64,000 nucleotides of DNA from Dactylonectria macrodidyma. Its lineage: Eukaryota > Ascomycota > Sordariomycetes > Hypocreales > Nectriaceae. Of this stretch, positions 10,081 through 20,576 are shown piece by piece. Below the pieces are notes generated by a model. It was not told the origin of the DNA. It searched no databases and saw only the letters and a list, made by a program, of their open reading frames with translations. The stretch lies in assembly GCA_020744425.1 (NCBI GenBank), contig JAGMUV010000029.1:1-64000 (forward strand), in the 5' to 3' direction. Numbering within the stretch: the stretch's first letter is position 1; each line of letters begins with the position of its first letter. A program made the position numbers and the translations under genes.

Positions 10081-10675
10081 TCATGGCATTCCCCATAGCA
10101 AGGTTCCAGTGTCCACCCTGTCGCCATCCGCACCCGGTTCCCCTCTCCCCACGCCCCCATTGTATGATATATCTGGAGCTCTTGTGCAATGTAACCGGAG
10201 CAATTCAGCTAGGATGGCCCAATCGGAATCCGTGAACTCGGACTTGAGCTGTATGCTGTCGATGTTCTGGCGGCGCTCAGTGAGCCATTTTTGAACCAAG
10301 CTCTGGTTGCTGCTTCGTATGAATTGCTGGTATATATCACCGTAGTCCAAAAACATTCCGCGACTATCCTTTAGTCGCCGAGGGGCAGGACTGGTTTTAG
10401 GAGCAGGGAAGAACTCAAAACCTCTTTTCTGGTACTTCACGATGGCTGTCTCAACAGCTGCGCTCATCTCAGGCCGTTGCCACAGGTATGCATTCCCAGC
10501 ACTAGCGTCAGCGTAGTACAAATGGCTTGCACACCATCCACTGATAAAGCATTGCACATGGCTTGCGTAGAAGTCTTTGATGAAGCTCAAGCAACTTCGT
10601 ACGACCGAGCGGTCGTTGTTGGCTCGATCAAGCAACAAGGAAAGAGATTGAGGGCAATTCCTTACTAAAGGAGTG
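10081..10675 (-). pseudogene. Hypothetical protein relic
   Basis: The minus strand has a coherent open frame of about 195 codons. It starts upstream of the first listed Met, with VNSTPLVRNCPQSLSLLLDR, and continues through CLSFIKDFYASHVQCF and FLDYGDIYQQFIRSS. Composition and secondary-structure pattern look protein-like. There is no ATG at the 5' side, and a TAG lies immediately upstream, so the frame begins after a lost or spliced exon. The last 35 residues, Gly- and Asp-rich, look non-coding. I do not recognise the family. Confidence 0.35.
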
Positions 10676-10872
10676 CTGTTTACTGCCTATCGGGATTCAG
10701 ATTCGTCTTGACTGGCCTCTTATGATCTTAACTAAACAAAAGGATGGATGAGAAGACTCCAACGCCCAGGGTGATTGCAGACTGAGAGAGGTATAGTGCG
10801 TCATATTGCGGCAAAAACAATACTGTAAGAGCTCTTGAGTAACAGTGATGCAATGCTCTCAGTAGCCAGCCA

Positions 10873-11784
10873 TTACTCTTTGGTCAACCATCCGTTCAAG
10901 AGGTACTCGCCAATCACGGCAATCCCGCCATTCTCTCCCCTGTCCTTCACCACCCCCTCCATCGCCGTCGTCAAGTTCTTCAGAAACCCATCGTCCATCC
11001 TATCATCACGACAAGCCTCCAGAATATTCCTCAGAGCCTGTGCTTGCATTCCAATCGGATTCCCCAGGTTATCATCCCACGCCTTGTCATCTCAAGACCG
11101 AGCAATAAGTCCAGTATACGGTATCAATGCGCCCAAGAACGGGTTCAGACTGCCTGACAAACAGGTTCAAGCTTCTCGTCGGTTGTGGTATGTCCGTTTT
11201 TGAGGAGCGCCATGGCGACGAACATTCCGCTAAACATGCCATACATGGATGACAGAGCAGCAAGGTCGTATCGAGCAGCAGCATCTATGGCTGTGCCGAG
11301 ATATTCCGGTCTTCCGAGCGGTTCAAGGAATGAGGCGATGGGCTTGAATGCTTCGAGGGTTTCTCCACTGACGACAAAAAATGACTGGGGCCCACCGATC
11401 ATTTGAGGCGTTACCATGACCGCTCCGTCGAAGTAGTGTTTGGCAGAGTGGGAGGCGACTCAGTCTGCCATCTCCCGTGCTTGTTTCGGGGTACCGTTGG
11501 TCAGATTGACAATAGTCTTCCCCTCGAGGGCAGGGGCCGGAATGTCAGCCAGTGCAGTATTGATGCTAGAGTAGTCGAGGAGACAGATGACAATGATGCT
11601 GTTCCTGGAGATAGCACTCTGGACATCCGCTTCGAGGATAGCTCCGGCCTCAACAGCTGCTCTGACCTGAGGTCGAGCTGCCGTGCGGTTCCAGATCGTC
11701 ACTCTGTTAGAAGCCTTCAGCTTGTACGAGGGCGGAACCCATGTTCCCGAGGCCGAGAAATGTGAGAGATTGAGGAGTGGTCAT
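10873..11784 (-). pseudogene. Imine reductase / reductive aminase-like NADP-dependent enzyme, disrupted
   Basis: ATG at 11782-11784 opens TFLGLGNMGSALV, the Rossmann glycine loop of the 6-phosphogluconate dehydrogenase / beta-hydroxyacid dehydrogenase superfamily. Later blocks TIWNRTAARPQV, VNLTNGTPKQA, MVTPQMIGGPQ and YDLAALSSMYGMFSG are typical of fungal imine reductases and reductive aminases. About 303 codons are the normal length. Damage: a frameshift near 11718, TGA at 11460-11462 where Trp is expected (MAD-stop-VASHS), a frameshift near 11147, and TGA at 11092-11094. Past each lesion the family sequence resumes, ending LLNGWLTKE and TAA at 10873-10875. The gene was complete and is now dead. 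Confidence 0.75.
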
Positions 11785-12351
11785 TCTGAGCGTTGCAAGG
11801 GTGATAAGCAATGAGTGCTGAGTTTGTTCGTTGGTGTTCCAGATGTTTGTTGATTCAAGTCTGCGACGGAACCTTACCGGCTCTTTATACTCCAGTCCAG
11901 GCAATAGATCTCTTCATAGTTTGAGCTACGCAATCTGCTGCCTCGCGAGCTGTTCATGATGCTTGAAGCCATCGAGTCGGGCTGTCATCCATCCGCGAGA
12001 GGCACTTTCTCAAGGTTTCCTTCCGACGTCTAAATGAGTTGTGAGTCACGCCGAAGTAAGCCAGCATGGATCAATTGAATATTTTGGCTTGGCTCAGATG
12101 AATTCGAGGTCGTTCGGAGGATGTTGAGGCTTAGAAATCAAGACCCGTTGGTGGTTCAATTAATCAGCATCCACACCCAAACGGCAGGTAAGCTTAAATT
12201 CCGGGTCGGCCAAGCCTGAATAGGAAAGGATAACAACTGCTCTGCATCCGAGATGAGAGTGAATTAGCTCTAACCCAGGGGAGGAACAGACCGTCTCAGG
12301 GAGACATGTGGTTGTCCACATGTTCGCCTGGTAAGCTCGAGTGGGGTTTAA
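11785..12351. other. Former promoter side of the reductase; no gene
   Basis: This is the upstream region of the disrupted reductase, up to the left end of the TACGG element. The last six bases, GTTTAA (12346-12351), are the target duplication of that element. Confidence 0.5.
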
Positions 12352-12642
12352 TACGGTCGCACATTACCACATGGGTGACAAAACCATGTACGAAAATGAC
12401 TAGAACTATTTCACACATAGGCTTTCGGCGTTTTTATATGGGGCTACAGTATTGATATGATAGCGCACTGTTTTCAATGTAGCAGAGCTGATGCCATACC
12501 AAGCGGTGCTGATGCCATTCCATCGGCGCCGAGGCTCCGACAATGCCGGTTCAGAGGGGGATATTGCTGCTAGAAGCCTTAGAAGGAGGTATGAACTCCG
12601 ACCTCTACCACGATCTCGAGCCCTTGGTCTGCGTCTCGCACA

Positions 12643-14191
12643 ATGCCGAGGCCCCGTAAGGACTTGGAGCGCGTCAAGGACTGGATCCTCGAGCAGCGGC
12701 GAGAAGGACTATCCATTGACACTATATGTGCCCATCTCCGCGATGATGGGCACGTACTCGATGTCAGAACCCTGAAAAGGAGGTTAGCAGAATGGAGTGC
12801 CTAGGAGTACTCCCCCCTTTACTTAAAGATTGATACTAACACCTTCGTCGAGCTGATCAAAGGCTACTTCTACTAATACGGATATAGCAACACTTCCATC
12901 GTCCGTGATCTCAAGCGACGCGGCATCGAGATCTCCGAGCGGACTGTACAGGAGTATCGTCTGAAGCATAGTATGAAGCAGCGCTTCCGAGATCTGGCTG
13001 AACGGCAGGAAGCTATTCAAAAAGCAAGAGAGTTCCTCTTCTAAGACGACCGTCAGTCTTCAAGCATTAGAAGATTTAGCAGGGGGTATCTATACCATTA
13101 CGTCCGCATCCGTGCTGGCATCCTTATTAGCCAGAATACCTTATACCGCGAGTACTAAACGAACCCAGAGTGGAAGAAGCGGGCCGAACAAAGACGCCTT
13201 ACTAATTAGAAGCACTGGAAAAACTTCTAGGTTCCTAGGCCTAACTTCATATAGTCTCTCGATAGGTATGAGAAGCTTAAGAACTTCGGCTTCTCTATCT
13301 ATGTCTATATTGACACGTACTCAAGAGCCATTATCTGGATATATATCAGCAGGGGGAATATGACTGCGCTAAGTTCACTCAAACAGTTTCTACGGACTGT
13401 GTTATACTCAGGGGTCCGCCCCCTTTTCACCCGCTCGGATCATAGTATCAAGACTCCTCTTTAGGCCAGAGCCCAGGCTATTCTCGCCGACCTTAGTCAG
13501 ACAGAGTTTCAGTATATAACCGAGGATAACGACTAATGAGTCTATAGGCAGGGAGCGAGACTAAGCTCCTGTTATATCTAGGGCCCAAGCACATTGAACT
13601 AATAGATTGAGTCTTAGTGGGAAAAGCTACTCAAAGGTATCAGTCAGCGCTAGATCGCGTTCTCACACGAGCTGATTGATAGCAGCCTCTTCTAACCTAA
13701 CCGTCTTACTCACCAGATCGCAGTATATGCTCTCTATAGACCCATGATCCGTCAGGAGGTTGCGGACTTCACGAAGATATAGAACGGCTATCGCATCCGG
13801 CCACAGAAGAATAGGGAGCATCTCATCACCAGGATCCCGATGGATCTATATAATATAAGCGAAGTGGAGAACTGGGCAGTCCATCTAGGGCCTGCGGCTC
13901 GAGATGGGCTTGCCCAGATGATGGCTGCTATCGATTCTATCGATATAGACGATCTTCTTAACCTAATAACAACGGACTGGTATGATTAACAACTCCGGGA
14001 TCTTCAGTTTAATAGTTAACTAGATAGGGAGCTTGATCATAAGCGACTACACCTCGCGATCTACTTACAGCTTAGAGACAAGATTCAAGTTTATCTTGAC
14101 TATAGGTCAAGTCTGGTGCTAAGCATCCTAGAGAGTCTAGTTAGGGGGCAAGCGAGATTCGTATGTAAAAAAGTACTCTATTGCATTTAAA
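12643..14191 (+). pseudogene. Integrase-fold (rve/IS3-like) transposase of element B, degenerate
   Basis: The frame from ATG 12643 reads MPRPRKDLERVKDWIL, an HTH-like N-terminus. Despite many stops and frameshifts it continues with the catalytic blocks SLDRYEKLKNFGFSIYVYID (first Asp), FTRSDHSIKTPL (second Asp) and IESWWEKLLKGI (Glu). The C-terminal blocks AVYALYRPMIRQEVADFTKI and IPMDLYNISEVENWAVHL follow. The order and spacing parallel the better-preserved transposase at 20577-22200. It cut and joined element ends by DDE chemistry when active. Now it is a relic with more than ten stops, many at CAG or TGG positions. Confidence 0.7.
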
Positions 14192-14342
14192 AGCTAGCTA
14201 ATAATACTTTAGCTTTAGCTCCTCGAGCAGAACTACCTTAAGCCTATTAACAATAGCCTCTCCGAAACTGAGCTACTTAGCGATTATCAATAGTATAGAC
14301 AAGCTGATGGAGGACCTAGGTCACCTTAAGCTAGAGTAACTA

Positions 14343-15560
14343 CTATTTCCTCGTCTGTTTAAGAGGATGCCGAGTACTTGGCCTCCTCATATCAACTCCT
14401 CGGGTTCTAGCAGCGGGACTATGGGCAGTGAAGGCAGGGCCAGCCGAGAGCTCCTTATCCTCTGCCTCTACTAAGAGTGCTGAGCTTATAGAGTCTCGAG
14501 CTCGTTTCTGACCCGCGCGGGTCTCGTCCATATCGCTAGTAATAACCTCGATCTGGTCTTCTGCGCTAGCTCTCGAAGGAGATAGAACTGGGCTCAGAGA
14601 GGGGCTTAAGGAGGGCGCGTTAAACTCGCTCCCGACTAACAAGGCTGAATCTACCTTCACATCGGTCTTGACTAACTCTTTCTTAATTCCCTTCTCTTTT
14701 TTAAACGGCTTTACGGCTGACCTCGGCGTCTTGGTATGACGAGGGGCCGGGACTTATGGTCGAGGAGGTAATGGCTCATAGAAAATAAGGAAAAGGAGAT
14801 ATCTGCCCTCTGTTTTACTGAAATGAAAAGGGCAGTCCTCACCGAAAGCTCTGCGACTATCTGTCTCTCCTAGTCGAGGTCGCTCAGCTCCGTAATACCC
14901 TCTTTAATATAGGCGTTCTAAACGAGTCTCTTATCGAATTGAAGAACAGAAGAGAGGGCAGGCTTATCCTTAAACTGAGGGAAGAAGATATTATCAAACC
15001 AGAAGTGGACAGGTAAAGATGGTTCCTCGTCGACGAAGGGGCGCAAAGCGACCTTCAGCAGCTCTCTAGCCAAAGACCACTAGGGCTCCTCATCTTCGTC
15101 TAGTATTTCCCATGGGTCAGGCCTCACAAAGAAGACGGTGAGGCACATCGAGATCTTCCGTCTGCTCTTATTTTAGCTCTGTTTAGCCACAGCCTCACTA
15201 AGTTACGACGAGCTCGCCTTCATGCCCCTCGCGATCCGACTCTGGGTAAGTTTGGAATCTCGATATACGGCGGAGGGCCGCGATGCTGCGAGGATACGGC
15301 CAGGGCCGTCTCCAGAGCCGGTGAAGATTATCTATGAGGGCGTGGAACGATCAGAGGCTGTTAGGTCGATAGACTGTATAGCGGAGGAGGTGGAAGCTGT
15401 CTCAACGTCTCGTCTCGAAACGGGACTGGCGAGCTGTCGAGGATGGAGATACTCGTAGGCCAACGTCTCCCGCAATATGGACACAGATTCGACGCTGGGT
15501 GGCTATCGCGGATGAAATCGTGGCTCCTTTAGTACGATTTAGGGGCCACGGTCTTCGGAA
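14343..15560 (-). pseudogene. Accessory gene of element B (CPxC plus SIDLT protein), degenerate
   Basis: Read on the minus strand. The N-terminal part has LCPYCGRRWPT (about 15453-15485). After a frameshift come SIDLTASDRSTPS and then a readable stretch with MCLTVFFVRPDPWEI, LPVHFWFDNIFFPQ and a Ser/Pro-rich, charged C-terminus (14343-14660). Several TAG/TAA codons interrupt it. Element A has a gene at the equivalent place with LYCPHCAQRLPT followed by SIDLT. Both genes converge on the transposase, so I regard them as orthologous accessory genes. The function is unknown. SIDLT fits the core of a SUMO-interacting motif, which is inference only. Confidence 0.5.
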
Positions 15561-15936
15561 CATCGGGACATGTCTGCGATAGGACGTGATCGGGCATATC
15601 TACGTACAAGACAAGGTCAGTCGCACAATCCCATGATGGATAGACTCGAGGTTACTTAGGGAATGGATGGGGATAGCCTATAATAGCTACGGGGTGGCGA
15701 TGGGCTGGGTATTGACGCTGGTGTGGATGTGTGAGTGGAAGAATTGTGACGCGTCACCAGGAATTATCACGACATATTCCCTAGTAGAGATGCCATCTAA
15801 ATGAAGAGATACCTTCTGGATAGTGTGCAGTACTGTAGTCTTGCAAGGGCCCACAAAATTACTAAGTATTTCCACATGGTTGAGGCTTCCCAAAAGGGTT
15901 ATGTCACCCATGTGGTAATGTGCGACCGTAGTTTAA

Positions 15937-16849
15937 GCTAGGCAGTCTATATACGGGCCGAACCATTTTACTACCCGGGCCGTCCTTACACGAGCTGTAC
16001 AGGGGATGTCGCATATCAGTCGTACCCCACTACAGCGGCTGCCTGCAGGCAGCTGCTACTGCCTAAACAGGCAATGCTTTCATTTGTGTATAAAGAGCTA
16101 CACGACTCACTGCATCTTGTCATTGGGTTCTTGCTACTCAGATAATTCTCATCAATTGACTGGTGCCATCAAATGATCCCTGTGGAGCCAATTGTCTGAC
16201 AGGGGACCCATCAGCCCACGAAAGGCGCTGAGAGCACCCGCATGGCACTGTGTGCATCGTCGCTCACCAAGACATTTTTTTGTCAATCTGATAACCTTTT
16301 CATCACGACTTCAATGAAATGCTGATATGCCCGTAGAGCTCTTTGAAGGCTACCCACGGTACTCCTACCATCAGAATCGGACTAGATTTGGAGAAGCGAT
16401 TACGTAGCGGGCATGGAAATACCACACAGCCAGAGCTATTGTTACGATCACTCCGCTCTCGACTAACAGTCAATGGACCACAAGTCTCTGGTCTGTCAGT
16501 CAGGTTTTGACCCTTATCGCCCAGGCTTGGAGGCTTATTGGTAGCTTCATCATGAACCATGCGATGTCCAGTATTGAATTTCAATCCCCTGATCTCATTG
16601 TCGCTGAAGTGAAAGCCTATTTGTGTAAACAACCTTGGGCTAGCCCATGTATGGCTCTGAGAGGTTTGACTTCTGGTGATGAGATATTAAAAGAGTAGGA
16701 CATTGAGGACATTGATTCAATGCGCCTTAATCTCCAGAAAGAGGGGAAAGAGGGGCGTCTTAACTACGCGATGGACCAGCAACGAGTGAGAAGCCATTTA
16801 AAGTCAACCATCTAGCTAACTGACCAAGGTAGCCCATGCATTTTATTCC
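15937..16849. other. No gene recognised
   Basis: Starts at the end of the right target duplication of element B. Overlapping ORFs at 16303-16698 on both strands have no recognisable motif. Confidence 0.45.
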
Positions 16850-17190
16850 GGGTCCGAAAGTTGTCTGGTTCTACTTTCGCAATTGCAATCAACCAAGACT
16901 CGCGAGTGCGACTATCAGCTCAGTCAGTGCCTCGAGCAGCGGCAAAAAGATCTTAGTCGTGGATTCCACTAAACCATCAACCTTCGATCGTCATCCGTCC
17001 AGTCTCGTACCAATCACCGCCCGAGACGGGGAACTCCCACCGCTTTGCATCGCCGCCATTGACGGAAATGGTCATGTTTCTGGTGTTGGAGCCCCATTCC
17101 CATGCAGTGGTGAATGCATAGTCGTAGTTAATGTATTGTGAGCTATAAGATGTTGTTGTAGCTGTTACTATTTTGTTCGTACTTTCCTAC
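16850..17190 (-). pseudogene. C-terminal carbohydrate-binding-like domain relic (alpha-galactosidase-type)
   Basis: The minus strand reads YINYDYAFTTAWEWGSNTRN, MTISVNGGDAKRWEFP, GGDWYETGRMTIE. After a one-base shift it reads VDGLVESTTKIFFAAARGTD, then TGA where Trp is expected. This pattern resembles the C-terminal beta-sandwich (CBM35-like) domain of fungal secreted alpha-galactosidases of family GH27. Only this domain is present; the catalytic barrel is missing. The frameshift and the nonsense codon show it is dead. Confidence 0.45.
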
Positions 17191-17193
17191 CCT

Positions 17194-17693
17194 AGACCCC
17201 TAGTGTAAGCCCAACCGTCACACAAAGCCATTTTGGCAATCTTGAAGTACATGTTTGCTAAGCAGTAAACGAAAACCGCTGCTCGCATCGCCACTTGATT
17301 ATGTTTGAAGTTTGGGTCAAAGAATTTCACCTGCTGTGCACTGAGTTTTGCTCAGGGTACTACAAGAGATGGAAGTCGGTTGATACAGCCATCCTATGAG
17401 TGAGGAGGCGAGGCGAGCCAATGGGGCGGTAGAACTCTACGTTCCAACTTACAACAGCCGAATCAGTACGTTTCATCACAGTCTCGCACGACAAGTACAT
17501 GCACATGGAAGTTGAAACACTGGTTACCTGTAGTATGCATGTCTTAGATGGAAGTATGGCGAGTATATCTTGAGCACCAGCAAATCGTCATCGACCGAGG
17601 GTAACCACTTTGCTGTGCCATCATTGCTCACTTGCCTGTTGCAACGATAGCTCCGACGTGGACACCGTCTCCGTCAACCCGATATTTCCAACT
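17194..17693. other. No gene recognised
   Basis: Intergenic stretch downstream of the secreted-protein gene. No family-like reading frame was found. Confidence 0.45.
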
Positions 17694-18348
17694 TCAAAGC
17701 TCATTACTCAAAGTAGTCTGTCGGCGCCCTTCAGGTCCATAGTGCAGTGTACCTCGCGAGTATTCGGGATCCTTTGCAAGTGCCGAACTTTCAACACTGG
17801 TGAAGACAATGGGCCAGATTTGTCGGAACCTCGTAACAAAGCCTGTTTCTGGAACCTCTTCGCCATCAATGGAGCTGATTGCGAAGTGAAGTCTGTGCTC
17901 AGTAGAGGCGTTTTTAGGTGTTGCACAAGAGAACTCCCAATTGGCGGTGATGGAAAGGTTAGGCATTGCGAAGAGAGTTCCGCTTCCGCGGCCATCTTCA
18001 TCAATGGGGAGCGACTGGCCGAACATTTGGACCCGAGATGGGTCACAAACCTCGTCTGATTCATCAAGGTCGACGCGAATAGTCTGGAAGGGGGTTCAGC
18101 TTCTAGCAATCTGGGACTTTGGTAATGAAAATACTCACGGGCTCATAAAGACGGTTTTCGGCCGGGACTTGGAGTGTGACGAGAACTGCGGGACTATCTG
18201 GTGGCTCAATGCATCCTTCGTACTTATTAGAGAAAGCTCAGCGTTCAGAAAGAGTGATTTAATACTTACGTAGCGCTCTACAAATGTCAAATGCCGAGAC
18301 GGACGATGCGAGCACAGTCGCACAGAGAGATATGACAAAGCTGCGCAT
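17694..18348 (-). CDS. Small secreted protein (181 aa, two introns)
   Basis: ATG at 18346-18348 starts MRSFVISLCATVLASSVSAF, a clear signal peptide with an A-x-A-like cleavage site. Exons are 18270-18348, 18139-18215 and 17694-18083. Introns are 18216-18269 (GTAAGT...AG) and 18084-18138 (GTGAGT...CAG). Phases join exactly, giving 181 residues with no stop. The mature protein has Cys in FDICRAL, RCIEPP, DEVCDPS and EFSCATP, enough for two disulphides. I recognise no domain. The intact spliced frame, against dead neighbours, argues for a functional gene. Size and secretion make it an effector candidate, which is inference. Confidence 0.65.
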
Positions 18349-19109
18349 GCTGGGAGGCTTGACTAGTCGGCTGACTGAGTGACTGGATTGGATATGGTTC
18401 TTTTGAAAAAAAAATTATCTCGAAAGACTTTACAGAGTGCGACTGCCCAAAGTATACAGCGAGTACTTATAGCATCAGGGCGTATTATTGCCTAGTCGAA
18501 CGATGTCATCTGATGACGTACTCGCAACCCATTCAGCTTCAAAAGACACGTTGGGGTGTTGAACAGGGGTCACATTTCGTATTGGTACCAGTCGCTTACA
18601 GAACCAAGATCTGTTCACTTCTGTAACCTTTGGAACTCGGGAAGCTTGATACGACGTCAAATATGACTTCCCCACTTCCCAATGCCTCGCCCCAATTTTG
18701 CATATAGATCACAGTCCCCATTGGCCAAAGTCCTACCATCCCCAATTGCCAACCACGGATAAGGAAACCGCCGAATGGGTGCCTGGATGTTGTGTGGTCC
18801 GCGCCGTATAGCAATGCTGGGCCGGGATAAGCAAGGGTGCGAGTACACCATACAGTAAGACATTGTAAACGAGGTGCAACTAGACAAGGTTGCCTTGCGG
18901 TTCCGCAATCTCCATCGAAAAGAGCCGTGTCTGGGTTGTTCATCAGTCCCGGGGCCAACCATAGGTCAAAAGGCTTGAAGCGCGGAGCGGCGACACGAAG
19001 CAAGACAAAGTTTATAATGGTGATGACGGCGGGCCGCTGCTATGGAGCAGCCAAGTCCAGACCGCCATCCCTTAAAACTTTGGTTCTTGTCCATGCGAGG
19101 TCAATCCGT
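18349..19109. other. No gene supported
   Basis: A minus-strand ORF at 18596-19003 (135 codons) has no recognisable motif and overlaps competing ORFs in other frames. I leave it uncalled. The region ends at the target duplication GCTGT (19110-19114) of element A. Confidence 0.4.
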
Positions 19110-19114
19110 GCTGT

Positions 19115-19149
19115 TACGGAAGTCCATAGGGGGCACAGTTCCAAAACCC
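19115..19149 (+). repeat. Left terminal inverted repeat of element A
   Basis: 35 bp, the exact reverse complement of 24053-24087. Confidence 0.95.
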
Positions 19150-19394
19150 CCAGCCCTCTTTTTTATATCACTAGACTAACCCCAATGTGTATTTATCCTT
19201 CTGTTTAGCCACATACGAGCCTGTATCGTAATTTCAAGGAGAAAATTGCTTTACCGGTGTACAAGGGACCTTCCATTGCCCATTGCCGGGCCAATTTAGT
19301 ATAAGGTGAAAGGGGTATAAGATTGCGTACGAATTCGTACGAGCTCGTACGCACACTTTCACTGCTCTCTATCAACTTTCTACCTTCTTTCAAC

Positions 19395-20531
19395 ATGGAG
19401 CCTGCTTCACCTCCTCAAACAGAATATTGTCCATCAGCACGACAACGTACTCGTCATGCGGATATCCGTACGAAGTTTCCTGGGGCTCTTTATTGCCCGC
19501 ATTGCGCTCAACGTCTCCCTACGGCTTCATACAATGTAGCCCCTGTTTCGATCGACCTGACTGTTGATTCGCCTTCAACACAACGGACCTCTACGGTAAA
19601 GAACACTGCCTCACGGGGCATAATCACTACTTCTTTTATAATAGTGCCAATGCCTGACACCTATCAGACTTTGACTATGATGGCCGTATAGAACCGGCAG
19701 AGCAGTATCGTAGCCATACGGATCCACAAGGACCCAGTCGTTGTCGAAGTATCAGCAATCTTCTGGATTGGTGACGGCTATATCGATGAGAGCATCCCAG
19801 GCATCACGATTCCAGTGTACAAGGGAATTCAGCACGCTGGAAAGCGTACTGGATCTGTTGAAGTCGTACTAGGGCGTAAGTTTTCATCCTATAGCTCAAT
19901 GATCAGATTCATCGTCGAGCAATGCGATAAACGCCTCAAGGAGAAAGAGTGGCAAGTCATTTATTCCGTATCAACAGTTAGCGCTACTTCTAGACCCGTA
20001 TACTTCCCTAGTGGAGCGTACAATACCGTTACGCTAGGAGATCTATTCAGCCAGGGGAATATCACCGTTACAAAGCAACGTGATACAGCCAATCTCACTT
20101 TTTGGCTCTTCAACGAGGGACCCCGACCTGATAACGACTGCCAGAGGCCGTTGAGAGCCGTACGTGGCCGCAAAAGGGCTATCGATCACGGGCCTTCTGA
20201 TATAGACTCGGATATGTCAACGCCAAGCCCTGTCAAGTCCAAGGTTCCACGTACCGCAAAGTCAGGGCGCGTATCAACCAGTAAGGACGAATTCAAAGCC
20301 CCAGCGCTATCTCTGGCACCAATGAAGCTCGAAGCTCGAAGCCCCATCAAGACTCAAGTCAAAGATGAGGTTATCGCGGGGTGTATTACAGTCACAGATA
20401 CAGCTTCGAACGATGCCGCACTGAGTGATCCTTTTATGAGCGATATTGAACAGTCAGAAACACAGGGGGGTTCACCTGAGAAGAAGCTTCCTTTTCGAGC
20501 TGGGAGGGGGAAGAATAAGAATAGAGATTAA
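19395..20531 (+). pseudogene. Accessory gene of element A (CPHC plus SIDLT protein), one nonsense codon
   Basis: ATG at 19395 (MEPASPPQTEYCPSARQ) opens a frame of 378 codons that ends at TAA 20529-20531. A single TAG at 19689-19691 interrupts it. On both sides the frame is coherent (TLTMMAV, stop, NRQSSIVAIRIHKDPVVVEV). Residues 34-37 are CPHC within LYCPHCAQRLPT, and SIDLT lies at residues 52-56. The middle part (IFWIGDGYIDESIP to LTFWLFNEG) looks globular. The last 120 residues are Ser/Pro/Lys-rich and end in a basic tail (FRAGRGKNKNRD) that could be a nuclear signal. No known domain was recognised. Element B carries the same CPxC and SIDLT blocks. An intron over the TAG is possible, but I found no convincing branch point. 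Confidence 0.65.
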
Positions 20532-20576
20532 TTTGAGGGCGAAATGCTTCGATTATGTACGTATTTGGTTATATGG

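Larger units (their letters stand above)
12352..15930. mobile_element. TACGG-ended integrase-type DNA transposon, element B (3579 bp)
   Basis: Terminal inverted repeats of 34 bp lie at 12352-12385 and 15897-15930, both beginning TACGGTCGCACATTACCACA, with 33 of 34 matches. The element is flanked by a perfect 6-bp duplication, GTTTAA (12346-12351 and 15931-15936). Inside are a degenerate integrase-fold transposase (+) and, convergent to it, a degenerate accessory gene (-). The TAC-GG ends and 6-bp duplication agree with what I recall of the IS3EU superfamily. Both genes carry many stops. Confidence 0.85.

Noticed and set aside
9738..10235. 165-codon plus-strand ORF
   Set aside because: Competes with equally long ORFs in other frames and overlaps the minus-strand hypothetical relic. 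No motif.
19961..20173. Minus-strand ORF inside the element A accessory gene
   Set aside because: Shadow of the coding strand; not conserved in element B.
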